The position numbers and the translations under genes were made by a program. A DNA stretch of 42,452 nt, taken from positions 1-42,452 of the forward strand of contig SGPL01000287.1 of assembly GCA_004802705.1 (NCBI GenBank), read 5' to 3'. The DNA is from Bondarzewia mesenterica. Taxonomy: Eukaryota > Basidiomycota > Agaricomycetes > Russulales > Bondarzewiaceae. Below are positions 11,137 to 24,915 of this stretch, in pieces; positions within the stretch are counted from its first letter, which is position 1; every line of letters starts with the position of its first letter. The notes below the pieces were generated by a model. The model was not told the origin of the DNA. It saw only the letters and a list, made by a program, of their open reading frames with translations, and did not search any database.

Positions 11137-11804
11137 ATGTCCGATTTCTCTCAGCCGGTTTCCATTCCTGTCTCTGACCCCGACGCCGTGCTCACAACCA
11201 CGATTGATGTCAAGAACGGGAGACATCAAGTCTACTGCGATTTGTGTGGTAAGCTTATTCTCCTGACGAAATTTGCAGCTCCGGGAGCCTTGCTCGAGCA
11301 TCGCAGCTCGAATCGATGCCAGGAGCTTCGGAAAAGGAGGGACAAGCACCTCGAGAAGGAGTACCAGGCTAGTGTAATTAGATCCAAGGTAAGTCTCAGT
11401 GAGCTTTATACAAATTGCTAGCTGATTACGACTGCTATTCTCTTTTCAAGAACACTTTCTCATCTTTGGGCCCGATCCCCTCTTCGTCCGGCTCGCAGAC
11501 ACCGTCCGCCGCTCATTCTGTAACGCCCACTCCCCCTCCTCCATCTGTCATTCCCCACGTCAACCCTCCTCTCCCTCATAATCTGGTTCCACCTAGTCTC
11601 CACGTTCCTGCCCCAACGATGCCCATCTCTGTCCCTGTATCTTACCGATCTCGACGAATCCCGGAGCCTGTGTGTCCCGGCATTCATATTCATTGGACAC
11701 CGGGATCCGTTTTCACTACATACGCATACCATCAGCACAACACGCGAACGCTGTCATGGGAGCCGGTCGCATTTGAGAACGAAGGAGACTTGGTTGGGGA
11801 TTGA
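11137..11804 (+). CDS. Small Cys/His-motif protein of an Agaricomycete family, probably truncated
   Basis: Two exons (11137-11388, 11451-11804; donor CAAG|GTAAGT) give 201 residues. Near residue 33 is YCDLCGK followed by a His and Cys spaced as in HRSSNRC, a likely zinc-binding CCHC-type knuckle. A basic, helix-prone stretch (RKRRDKHLEKEYQ) follows, then a Pro/Ser-rich linker. The end carries CPGIHIHWTPGSV and AYHQHNTRTLSWEP, a pattern I associate with expanded mushroom families of unknown role. Relatives, as I recall them, run on past this point; here a TGA stops the frame. The next frame stays open to 11964 and encodes a charged, coiled-coil-like tail, so a single-base shift or a missed intron near 11775-11805 may have cut the protein. 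Confidence 0.6.
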
Positions 11805-12295
11805 CAAAGATGTAACGTGGGAGTGGAGAAAAGACTATGGGATTCCAAATAGTGATGGGATTGAAGAGGTGAAGGAGGAGTTAAAGCAGAAAAGAGAACG
11901 TGCTGAGACGACATCAGTCGTTCCGGAGCCTCGTAGGAAGAGTGCGAGGACAGCTCGCCGCTGAGGAATCTTATCATGGTCGTCACTTCCATATATAGCT
12001 AATCTATTCATCTTATCATGGTGGTTGCTGATCTGGAACCAGGGGTCCTGCCTGCGAACTTTTGAGGGTTGGAGTGATGAACTTTTCGATTGGTTGCCCC
12101 TTGGCCACATCCTACTGCTACTGCCAATGGAAACTCAAGCTGAGCGCGTGTTACCGAAGTACTACAGTTGTACAATAGCTCACTGCCGATGCCATACTTA
12201 CTTCTTACTTCCAAACTATATATAGAGCACAGCTTGCCACACACAGCCTCATGTAACTCCAAAATGCTGTACGTGCATTGCGTCCACAGAAAGTG
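11805..12295. other. Convergent intergenic region with a possible displaced 3' coding tail
   Basis: The first 160 bases continue, in another frame, an open stretch to 11964 that is rich in Glu, Lys and Arg. It could be the lost C-terminus of the upstream gene. The rest is A/T-rich and holds the 3' end of the PCI-domain gene. Nothing else was seen. Confidence 0.4.
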
Positions 12296-14018
12296 CTAGA
12301 ACATAGCAAATGGGGCCTGTCTCTCTGCAAGGCGCGGAAACGCATTCACATTCGACAGAACAACCATCTGTTTTTCGTGAGAGATGTAGCCCTTCATGTA
12401 GCCCTTGTAGATCATGTTCGCCACAAGACACTCGGCCTCCTCCGGAGGGGCCTCCATACCAGATATTTTCAAAGCACAATGGAACATAGCCACAGGAATG
12501 CGGGTGCTCTTTTGCGATGCCACCCATCTGTTGGACAACAACAGTCAGTATCATCGTATGGAATGCAACAAAAACACGGATACGAACACTCGTCGGAATA
12601 GGCCGCGAAGGCAAATTTCCCTTCCCTTCTCTAGAGTGAGCCATAAGTTCAAGTCTACGAGGCGGCGCTCCCACTTGTCCAGAGCTGCGTCAAAGGCTTT
12701 GATATCTCCTCGCCGTATTGCATTGATGAACGGGGTATAGAGCTCGTCAAGCACAGGAAACTTGTCCAGCAGTTCTCTTGAGGGTAGGTGGCCACGAAGA
12801 ATGCGTAGGGGGATAAGATACGTTAGTATACGTCTGGCAACAACCTTTTCACGTCAGGAATATTAACATGAACAAGGACAAAGCCACACACGCACTCTCG
12901 ATTGTTACGTGCGTCGATATGACAATTGTAGAAAGCAAGTGTCAGTTCCTGTTCAGACTGCAAGGACAATAAGGGACCGAGCAAAACATCAGCTGGGTGT
13001 AGTGCACGCACTTTGGCATAGTCCTCGTTCAAGAAACTCAGCATGCCCAGATAATACCTGTATGTGACCTTACAACAGGTAAGAGGCAATTTTTAAAGGT
13101 GCGCAGGCATCGTACTTGGTGGGCTTTTGGGAATTGGGATAATGGAGGGATATCGGGATTTGCTTCGATAGCACGGAGGATGTTTTTGGACAAAGATATT
13201 CGTCTGATCTGTAAATTGACAACTGTTGGGGATGAGGCGTTTTGTCAACAAGCAAGACACTTACTCGGAAATAACTCTTCATGATCAATCCTACAACATA
13301 GTATACACCCCACTTTCGAGACATAGCGTGCGGAGAAGTCCTGATGCTATATCGGCATGATGAAGACGAAACAACGAAGTCATGAAGCACCTGTCTATTA
13401 TACAATTGGAGAATGCCTTGGAAATGAGTCGAGCGGCCTCCTCCATACAATCGCTCTTGACGTTATCATCTCTGGCTTGTAGATCGGCCTGCACAAAGCA
13501 AGCATTGAGCTCCAAAGGAGTATTCTCACGTGGGAAGGACATACATCAAATGCCAAATCTCGAAGGTCTCGAAGAATGGCAAAAAGCGCGGGTAACGTCC
13601 ACCCGCTATTGCTCGTGAAGAACCGCAAAAATAAGCTAGCCATACGCAGTATTAGTACACAGATATCAAAAGTAACAAAATATACCTACTTGACCAACTG
13701 TGTGTGCTCCTTAAATGCTTCTGTGTAGCGCTTTTTGGCTACATGCGTGGTCACCAGTACATATTGAATGGCAATCTCGTCCCAGGGGCTTTCGATCACT
13801 CCTTCATGCCGTGACAGTGATTGTCGCTGAGAAACGCGTGAGTCCTGGTGTAGCATCAACCATGACAGTGATAAACGCACTGTTGGATTTCGAAACTCTT
13901 TCACCAAATCCTTTCCGTGGGGGTTGGTTGGCCGCATCAGGTACGCCAAATCTAACCCGTTTTCGTCCCGCAATGCATTAGCAATTTGAGACAGGAACTG
14001 TGCGTATGTTACAGGCAT
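12296..14018 (-). CDS. PCI-domain protein, CSN12/Thp1/PCID2 family
   Basis: Nine exons (14018-13690, 13635-13545, 13488-13391, 13340-13265, 13208-13116, 13068-13012, 12957-12896, 12833-12588, 12527-12296) give 427 residues, the usual size of this family. The start at 14018 gives MPVTYAQFLSQI, which begins the conserved helix; an in-frame ATG at 14108 would add 30 residues. Landmarks are SRKWGVYYVVGLIMKSYFRV, YYLGMLSFLNEDYAKS, and FYNCHIDARNNRERIL from TPR-like helices. The C-terminal winged helix of the PCI domain includes ECLVANMIYKGYMKGYISHE. Family members act in COP9 signalosome-related complexes (yeast Csn12, which also touches splicing) or in TREX-2 mRNA export (Thp1/PCID2). The sequence cannot by itself decide between these. 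Confidence 0.9.
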
Positions 14019-14292
14019 GCTTCCAACCTTTCCAAAGACGTGGAGGATGCGAATTAGAGCGTTGGCGAGGTTAGCACGATGGAGCCGAAGTGAACACTGC
14101 CGCGGCACGGCGACTGGTTGTGGTCCAGACGCGCAGGAAGAGATACATAATCACGCTGACGCCAAACTACGTCAGACTGGCACGTCCGAGTCGCAAGGCG
14201 CGCTCTAATTATTCTATCATACGCGCTCAAACTCCTAGCCAGCTTTCAAGTTACGCTCTTATCATCTACCATCATCAACTCGCCCCCTCCCA
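14019..14292. promoter_or_regulatory. Compact head-to-head promoter of the PCI-domain and DsbA-like genes
   Basis: Only about 274 bases lie between the two chosen start codons (184 if the upstream ATG of the PCI gene is used). Both promoters must sit here. A ACGTCAG-type sequence and several CT-rich patches near 14280-14330 are visible, but no element can be named with certainty. Confidence 0.45.
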
Positions 14293-15207
14293 ATGGCCCT
14301 TCAGCCCTCACTTTCTCCTCTCATCGTCGCGGGAATACTCCCAGCCCCCCATACACTTGACATCTTTCGTATGACCTTTAAGTTCATCTCAGCCATCGCG
14401 ACCGCCATACTGACTATTCCATCTGTGTAGTCGATTATGTCTGCCCGTTCAGGTCGGTCGACGGTCGGTTGATGCAGTGCAATAGCGATGACTCATTGCT
14501 CGAGTAGTGCGAAAATGGCTTCTACCATCGACACCATCCTGAAGCCGCTCCTCGATGAGGGCGGCCAGTACTACGGAAAGGTGAAAGTGATCGTCAGGCT
14601 CCAGGTTCAGCCTTGGCATGCTTCCTCTACGTTGACGCACGAAGCGGGTCTTGCGGTACGTCCGATGACAAGTTCTATCTCATTTTGACATGTTGACAAA
14701 GATCATACGCAGGTTATCCGCGCCGCTGCAGAACAATTCTGGCCATTCAGCATTCTGGTGAACTCTTATCCAGTATCGAAGACGCAAGATCGGTGCATCT
14801 AAATGAAATACTGTATAGCTCTTTCAGAACCAAACAGACTATTTCGACGTCCCGACGTCAGAAATGACCCCTATTCAAATCCGCGACAAACTCGCAATCC
14901 TCGCTTCTCAAGTCTTGACAAACGATGAGGTCAAAACGTTCCGTGATCTACTCAAGCTCAAGGGCTCAGCGAATGGCGGTGTGGCCGTGACAGACGACCT
15001 CAAGTATAACAGTGCGTGGATTTTTCTGTGAAGATCTCTACTCTATTCACCCGCCTTGTGGTCTATCTAGTCAAGTTCGCCAGGCAGAATAGCGTTCATG
15101 TGTCGCCGACCGTGCTTTGGAATGGTCTTGTGGCCAGTCAAATCTCGAGCTCTTGGGGAGAGCAAGAGTGGACCAACTTCCTGGCGGAGAATGTGGGGAA
15201 CAGTTAA
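14293..15207 (+). CDS. DsbA/thioredoxin-fold protein with a single-cysteine CPFS motif
   Basis: Six exons (14293-14368, 14431-14452, 14508-14655, 14713-14757, 14819-15011, 15071-15207) give 206 residues. Exon 2 is only 22 bases long yet supplies the heart of the fold motif: spliced, the protein reads APHTLDIFLDYVCPFSAKM. This resembles DsbA-type oxidoreductases, where the equivalent motif is CPFC or CPYC. Here the second Cys is Ser, so a disulfide exchange cycle is unlikely; a glutathione-transferase-like or binding role is possible. The C-terminal part has VHVSPTVLWNGLVASQISSSW, containing the cis-Pro region of thioredoxin folds, and ends in a WTNFLAENV helix. No signal peptide is seen. The family is common in basidiomycetes and uncharacterised. 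Confidence 0.85.
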
Positions 15208-15336
15208 GGTGTTTTTCGTTTAGGGAACTTAAGGATGGGGCGGGGAACATAAGATCAAGCAGCTGTAAGATTTCAATGTATACGATGACAAAGATATGGC
15301 CAACTTTGAACGATGTACCAAAAGAGTTAACTGGAA

Positions 15337-17578
15337 TTATTTGGGCAACAGCATATTCTGCAAAGTCGTCCTCACGGCCTGCGCGTCGGCCCTTCCTCTA
15401 CTCGACTTCATCACCCTCCCCACGATTTTGTTGAGCACTTTTAAATTACCGCGGCGCACAACCTCGGCCTCCTCAGGCAACTCCGCGACTGCCTCACCGC
15501 ACAACTTCTCTAACATATGGTCTTCTTCGCTCAAGGCCGTGAGAGAGAGCTTTTGCGCTATCTCTTCCGGCATCTCATCCGATTTATGATCAAGCATGTA
15601 CCTGAGGAGAGTCTTTCCTGATGTGCCTAAACCATGTTTGTTAGGGCGAAACGGAGACATGTTACATCTGGAAATTGCGACACACCAGTGATCGCCCCGC
15701 TCTGCACCATGTCAATCAAGTTTCCCATTTGTTCCACCGAGATCGGGTTTTCTTTAAAGGTCTCTCGGCGAGTAGCTAACTGGCCAAGGAGCTCATGTGT
15801 CATCCTGTGTCCACGGCGGCATCCGGATGGAGTAAGTAACATTAAATTCAAGGGATAATTTCCATTTCCCCCTTTTTGAACACTGTTGAGACTCACCAGT
15901 TAACTACGATCTTTGGGTCCCGGCCGTTGGACAAAGCAGTAAAATAGGCAGTAGCGCCCTGACCGAGCTCGCCGTCAAAACGCACTTCACGCCCGGAATC
16001 AACAGTCATTAGAACGTCGACATCTCGCTGAGTGAGCCCTTGAGTGAGCAGTCGAGCTCGAGTCTCGTCGGGAAGCTCGGGCATGGTACTGCGTATGCCA
16101 TCAATATACGCCTAAGGATAAACGGAAAATGAAGCGACAAATCTGCTTGGAAGTGGGTGTCACGTACGGAGTCTAGGAGAAGCGGTGGAAGGTTAGGATC
16201 AGGCATGTAGCGGTAGTCTGGTGCATCTTCCTTGCCCCGCAGGCGGTGTGTGACGCCCGTGTCTTCGTTGAAACCACGAGTCTCTTGGGGAATGGTCTGC
16301 CCAGATTCAATAAGAGAGATGTGTCGTTGAACTTCAGATGCTACATAGGTATTCACAAGTCATGATTATCCCATCAACGAGAAAGGGGAAACATCCAGTG
16401 GAACCCACTGATAGCTATTCTCATAAACCTGACGCTGTTTAGATTCTTGATTTCGCATCTAGTCCCGGGAGCATCGCCTGGGCGATTGACTGAAACGTTC
16501 ACGTCACAGCGAAGAGAACCCTGCATGTAATACATAATGTTATTGACGCACATTGGCGGACAAAAAGTTGGTACCTCCTCCATGTTTCCATCGCTAGACC
16601 CAACAGACCTGAGCAGAGCCTGTAACGTTCGAACATACTCAGCCGCTTCCTCAGGTGATCTGTTTGAGCAAAATTAGCGGTCAATGTCACCGACAAAAAT
16701 CAGGAATCAATATCAAGGGACGGGAGCTCCACGACTGGCCTCATGTCCGGTCTGGAAACAATCTCCATGAGACCTGTCCCTGCTCTGTTGAGATCAATCG
16801 CGGAAACAAGTCTCCTGGAATCATATGTTGATTTTCCCGTATCCTGACAAAGAGCGTGGTAATCAACTTCGGGGGGAGCGGAGGAAACTACGAGAACAGA
16901 GAGAACTTCACTTGTTCGAGCTGTATCTGTTCGATGCCAACTACGGCACCGGCTTCCGGAAGGTTCAAGTATCCTCCCCTGGAGATAGGAGCTGCATGGC
17001 AAGGGTTCACATCTTCAGTGACGATGATATCTCCAGAACAGCGTCAAATCTTACCATAACGCTGTGTGATCTGGTAGCCAGCTGGAAGATCCGAGTAGAA
17101 GTAGTGTTTTCGATCGAAAGCCGACCGTCCCTGCACATCGGCATTGAAAGCAATTGCGGTCCTTATTGCCAGTTCTACGCATTTTGGATTCAAGTGCTAC
17201 TCTCGCTGTCATCAGTTACGCAGCGAATGAGACCTTGCTGAAAGCGTTACAGGGAGGGTTCCCGGAAAGGCCGCGTCGTAAGGAGAAACATGAGTGTTGG
17301 GAGGTACTCCTTTATCTGAAGTCCACGAGTCTACACATTACAGCAAATCATGATCAATGCTCTGCTTGTTTAAAGAAAGAGCACAGGAAATTGGTTTGTC
17401 AGGGCTCACGGGAGAAAAGCTTTTTGCGCGACTTGATCTGTGCGTGCACTTCTATCCCTACCACAACTTCCCAACCCGGCCATCTCGCATCATGTTCATA
17501 TTTTCTCAAAGTATGAATCGACCTAACATTCAACACTTTTCGAAAAGACAGACATGACGCTTTCAAGCGGGCCAGCAT
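15337..17578 (-). CDS. GATB (PET112): Mitochondrial glutamyl-tRNA(Gln) amidotransferase subunit B
   Basis: Eleven exons (17578-17410, 17330-17251, 17196-17055, 16991-16912, 16843-16740, 16659-16575, 16520-16409, 16340-16168, 16111-15897, 15804-15686, 15626-15337) give 522 residues, the normal fungal length. The start [16 protein letters not shown] is basic and lacks acidic residues, as in a mitochondrial presequence. The GatB core follows: [15 protein letters not shown], then [29 protein letters not shown], the family signature around [35 protein letters not shown], and [10 protein letters not shown]. The C-terminal YqeY-like helical domain ends in [16 protein letters not shown]. With GatA and GatF or GatC it converts Glu-tRNA(Gln) to Gln-tRNA(Gln) in mitochondria. 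The intron after exon 5 has a GC donor. It converges on the DsbA-like gene with a 130-bp gap. Confidence 0.95.
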
Positions 17579-18450
17579 GAGTTTCTGTCGAGATGTTCAA
17601 CAAACGTGCCTGCCTTTCTCGATCAGCGAGCATTTCATTACGTCAGCTTTATTTGTCAATTCACTTTGCGCTTCACTGCCTCGGACATAAAACTCGAGTG
17701 TTCTAAACATCACGGTACAGCATCCACATGAGGAGGTCAACACAGCGCTTTTACAGAACCTGTACGTTTCCTTGCGGCCACCGTCGAGATTTTGCTCCTT
17801 GTCTTTCTGGAACGTCTATCTACAAAGATCGCAACATTAGCTAGGTGATGTCCCCAGCACATTACGAGGACCCATCCCCTGCGTACACACCATCGCCGAC
17901 GGCGGCAGTCTTGGGTTGGATTCCCAATCCGTACGAACATACACACTGTAATGATCTTATGCACACGTTGATTATACGTGGTAAATGATAGGAGGCGGTT
18001 GCCTACCCTACCTCGTCATTACACATCCAGTTCCATGGATAGGTGAGGAGTGTACTGCGACGAACCTAGCTGGAAGGTTCGTTTCTAATTGGACATTCGG
18101 TAGCACATCGAGCGCCAGATCGTCCAATGAGGTTGAGAAAGTCATACATACGTATGCCTTGACCGCAGGATCAGCGGACCTGCAGTTCAGCATAACGTCT
18201 GTAATTCGATGCTCAGTCTCGTAATCATGCCATAATTCACTCACCATTTTCTACTTCGAAGGATCGAGCCTGGCCCTGACCATCTAGGTCACCATATTCT
18301 CTTCCTGACTATGAAAACAGGCTCAGTGGAGCGGCCGATCTGCATGCCCGTACCTCTCAAACTTAAGGTAGATCCGCGAGATGTTCGCTTTTCTGTCTTG
18401 TGAGTCGTTTACGAGCCGCTGCCCATATCCTCAAAACTCATTGACGCAGT
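17579..18450. other. Intergenic region with a possible small spliced minus-strand gene
   Basis: This must contain the promoters of GatB and of the next plus-strand gene. On the minus strand three blocks (about 18312-18246, then about 18200-18145, then to a stop at 18020) can be joined by GT-AG introns. The resulting continuous peptide of about 58 residues contains GDLDGQGQARSFEVENG and ends SMELDV. I could not find a convincing first exon or a family. A separate ATG at 18441 (MSFEDMGSGS) does not splice cleanly to it. Treat as unproven. Confidence 0.25.
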
Positions 18451-19326
18451 ATGTTCCCCACAAAGGCGAGTTTGCCCGAGGGGTGCCTTCACTCACTGCG
18501 TGTATGGCTGCGCGCAAACGAGGTCGATCACCGACTATTCTCAGAAGACAGTTTGTGGGTAGGGAGAGATCCGGATTTCTATTCGATCAAAGATGCCACC
18601 TTTGCACGTTTGCGAAGCACCACTCAAGACGCACAGGTCTATAGGGCTGTTATAGGACGTGCTCTCATCGATTTGATCATCAGGTAGGCATAGAGTCATG
18701 CTCATCTCGCACATTACTGCGATCCAAGGCGTTCTGCATCCAACGTGTTTGCGAAACAGGTGGCAACCTATCACGAAAAAAGTTCACTCCTTAAGTCTTG
18801 AATATGACGCCGACGGAGTGGGCCGTGTTCTATTTCAAGATTGCATCGTTCGTCTCGAATGCGAACCCCAGGATGTGCAGTTCACTATCTAGTAAGCCTC
18901 ACCCTCTACCCAAGCATTCTCATCCATCTCATGTTCCTCCAAATCGTTGGATGACAACGTACTCTTTCCCAAAATTACAATCACAGCACAATCCCCATTT
19001 CCTCCATGCCTCCAGGTGCTTCCCATCGTCTCAGGGTATGGCTGCGCTCACCAGTGCCCCCAGCATACCCTTCAGCCCCCTCTTCCTCCAGTTCTTCCAC
19101 AAATGCCATCTGTCAGCGCATATGGGCCACAGATGACTTCAAAATCGGCCACATGCTCGATTTTGTAGCTCTAGGCTCGAAAGTGATCATGGGCATTCCC
19201 AGCTCAAGGGGCCCACAGACGAAAACTAATATCAGTGAGCACTCGCTGTACAGGCGGGAGATGTACAAATTCACGGGAGGATTTGGGTATCAAGACTTCA
19301 CAAATGACAAAAAACAGACTTTGTAA
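18451..19326 (+). CDS. Agaricomycete protein with two RVWLR modules, function unknown
   Basis: Three exons (18451-18683, 18760-18891, 18987-19326) give 234 residues. The protein has two related modules. The first reads SLRVWLRANEVDHRLFSED, followed by LWVGRDPDF and a stretch ending IGRALIDLIIRWQP. The second opens HRLRVWLRSPVPP, followed by IWATDDFKIGHMLDF and IMGIPSS. Between them lies SLSLEYDADG and a beta-strand-like segment ending VQFTIY. There is no signal peptide or membrane helix. I know this architecture only from mushroom-forming fungi, where its function is unknown. The start is the first in-frame ATG after a plausible acceptor, so an upstream exon is possible. Confidence 0.7.
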
Positions 19327-19792
19327 AAGTGCTCGTTTTTTTTTGACTTGGATCCAATTCACATGGTCATGTTCTATTTCCCAAATCGGCGTTCTCGAAT
19401 CAAATACCTTGCCTCACCGTCACTCGAGTCCTTGCATTCATAAGGATTTTGTATAAATAGCAATACAGGATGGATGTCTCATCGACAAACAGTACAGGGA
19501 ACTTCTACGTTATTGTCATCATAAAGTGTGGAAGAAGTAACAGAGAGAACAAGACCAAGGGGACCCCCCATCCAACACATATATACGTTATTAGAGAGCC
19601 TGTGAAGGACCAGGACTCCCAGCCGTCCCAAAAAGTAAGGTTCCTGTTGAATGGAGATTTCATGAATAAACCAAAGTGGTTGAGACAAAGAAAAGAGTAG
19701 CCATGTCGTCGATTGATTATTGTTGAAGTCACGGGTAAAGACTGGCCAGTGAAAGAGGCCGTTAAGGGACGGCAAAGCCGGAGCAGTCTTGA
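19327..19792. other. Convergent intergenic region
   Basis: The region holds the 3' ends of the RVWLR-module gene and the poly(A) polymerase gene. It is A/T-rich with a T8 run near 19340. Short open frames on both strands look like chance. Confidence 0.6.
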
Positions 19793-22555
<2,763 letters not shown>

Positions 22556-23095
22556 GGTTGAGACGGTGGAGATGCAAGGAGTTAGTAGGAAGTGGACAAC
22601 GTTTGTAACAACGTGAGTTGTCGACGGCGAAAAGGGAACATCGGAGGCTTGGAGATCCGAAGCTTTGCACGCGTGATTTATTACGTAATCGTTCAGCAGA
22701 GCTTCGACTCGAAATTCGACTCAACTATTGAAGCTGAAGGAACGAGTAAGGTACATATTTGTTGCGCACAGTACTGCAGTACATGCTGAATATGAATGTT
22801 GACAGTGATCTATAATAATTACTTATCCGCAACAATGGAAAAAAATTGCTATACAAGGATGCGTCCGTGACCGAGAGAAACCTTCGGATAGATAGATAGA
22901 ATATGGAAAGGTCTCGAGAACATACAGCATGCGTAGAATGTGGCATGTTGCGTTCCTTAAGCCAACTCGGACACAGTTAGGACTGGGCGGTCAGTAAATA
23001 TGAAGGGAAGTGACAATCTAGATGGTTAGAATATGATCAAGGAAAAAGGCTGTACGTTTTCGTGGTATCTCCCATTACGTCCAAGCCATGGTGAA
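22556..23095. other. A/T-rich region upstream of poly(A) polymerase
   Basis: This should contain the poly(A) polymerase promoter and the 3' end of the beta-helix gene. A GATAGATAGATAGA tract lies near 22889-22901. No supported gene. Confidence 0.6.
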
Positions 23096-24915
23096 CTAAT
23101 ATCGACTTTCGCCCGTCTGTAGATATCCTTCCCTTCCATGCAACGAAGAACTGACGCCTCGCAATGCCTGTCGTTTGAGCGACCGTTTCCGGATGAAAAA
23201 GGTGAGGGCGGCGAGTGCGAGAACGCCAAGGATAACGCCAACAGCCAATCCAGCTTTGGCGCCTCCTGAAAGTCCACCACCTGACGTGTTGTTGGGCGAT
23301 GGGGATGGGGATGATGGGGATGGGGACGATGGGGACGTGTCAGGATTGCCACCATATGGCCAGAAATCACCGCCGTTAGGAGGAAGGATGCAGGTCAACC
23401 CATTGCCGTCGGATATGGTCTGGAAACTGCTTTGAAGCGTGGACGAAGTCACATTTGTAGGATCAACAACGAACGGTGCAGGCGAGGGAGTTGTATCAGT
23501 TGAGCTACAATTGGGGCCCCGGGATCCAATGAAAGAAGTGTTGCCAAGAAGGGAAATATTCTCAACAGTGAAATTGTTGGCAGACGTGATTGCCACGCCA
23601 TAGCCGAATGCGCCAGTCAAGAAATTGTTGCGCGCAGTTCCCGAAGAGCTGCGATTAGCGCCGAATTCGTTACCGAACCAAGTACGGGGGCCTATCGCGA
23701 TGCCAATTCTGCACATATTGGGCGTGAGTCGACGGAATAGCGAGAAAAGCACAGCACAGACTTAATGATCACATCATCAACATTCGCGCCTTTGGTTTGT
23801 TTGCTCGAGTCTGAGTCCGTAGCTAATCCGCCAATGATAGTGTTGTTCTGCACGACGGTGCCAGAGTAGTCGCCGCCCCATGGTAATACATCAACCATAT
23901 TAATACCCCCAAGCAGCGTGTTCTGTGGGTATGTTATGAAAGAAGTAAAGGACGATAGTGCAGTGAGAACACTGACGTTCATGACCCAAATGGTGTTGTT
24001 CTCAACCAAAGTTCCAGGAGAGCCAAAAAGGACAATGCCGCCGTCGGTCGGATTGTTGATCATATTGTTACGAACGATGGCTGAACGACAGCTGACGCTT
24101 ATACCATCCGCCCACTCTTGAAAGGCATCAGTCCCGCACGGTCCTATATCGTTGTTCTGAACGGTGACATTGTTGCAGTTGAGGGAGCCCTCTGCGATGT
24201 GGAGACATGACCAACTTCTAGGATCGAAGGAGTGAACATATTCGATAAGCTGCCCCGAGTTCGCGCCGCCCATCTCAATATTCGCTCCGCCACCTGTAGG
24301 TGAAGCTCCTCCGCGGGTCCCGTTGATCTGTGAATGAAAGATTAAGGGGACATTCATTATTTCGCGATAGCAATTGCGCGCCACCTGAATGTTCCGCAAC
24401 TTCACACCATTACAATTTGCACAAGTCCCATCAACGGCGGTTGTGTGCCCCTGGCCATTGGAGACCGGTCCATTAACGATAAGGACGGCCCTTTCAACTC
24501 CAGTAGGGTATCCGACCGTGCTTATTTCCTGGTTCGGGGCAGCAAATAGAATAGGTGCCTGGATTAGGTATTGCGTATTCTGGCATAACGAAAGAATAGA
24601 TCCTTCGCCAGAAGAATTGAGCGCGATATTCAGACGGTCGGTTAGAGTGCTAGCGGGATTGGGGGAAATGCAGGCTCCGCCATCTCGACGCAAGTGACCA
24701 GGAGAGCTGTAATCCATGTGTCTGGGATATAGGTAATATGAAGCGGCAGAGGAAAAACAGACGCACCTATCGTACAGAGACCCTTTCCCCTTCAAGAGTC
24801 TGTTGTGGCTCATCGTTGCGAGCAACGGCTCGTGATTATCGACTGGATTGCGAGCGTGTGCTACGGTGACCAACAGTAGAGAAAGAAAAAGAGGTCGAAA
24901 GAACGTCGTCGACAT
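23096..24915 (-). CDS. Secreted, membrane-anchored parallel beta-helix (pectin-lyase-fold) protein
   Basis: Four exons (24915-24767, 24721-23977, 23922-23762, 23708-23096) give 555 residues. The start at 24915 gives MSTTFFRPLFLSLLLVTVAHA, a clear signal peptide; an upstream ATG at 24951 would bury it. The body has repeated turns of right-handed beta-helix type with Asn ladders, such as NCNNVTVQNNDIGPCG, AIVRNNMINNPTDGG and GTVVQNNTIIGG, and many N-glycosylation sequons. A Ser/Pro linker (PSSPSPSSPSPSP, encoded by a GGGGAT-type minisatellite on the plus strand) leads to one membrane helix (AGLAVGVILGVLALAALTFF). A short basic cytoplasmic tail, RKRSLKRQ, follows. It is probably a cell-surface carbohydrate-binding or carbohydrate-cleaving protein. 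No lyase or hydrolase catalytic set could be identified by eye. Confidence 0.85.

Noticed and set aside
16992..17054. Alternative 24-nt intron in GatB
   Set aside because: It would give a longer in-frame segment, but the 63-nt intron ending in CATGCAG gives the conserved junction QRYGAPI and a normal length.
18413..18441. Start of a syntaxin-like gene (MSFEDMGSGS) on the minus strand
   Set aside because: It resembles t-SNARE starts, but no SNARE helix or membrane anchor follows and the available introns do not keep the frame.
23290..23340. GGGGAT-type repeat as a G-quadruplex or telomere-like element
   Set aside because: It is explained by the Ser/Pro linker it encodes on the minus strand; no further evidence for a separate function.
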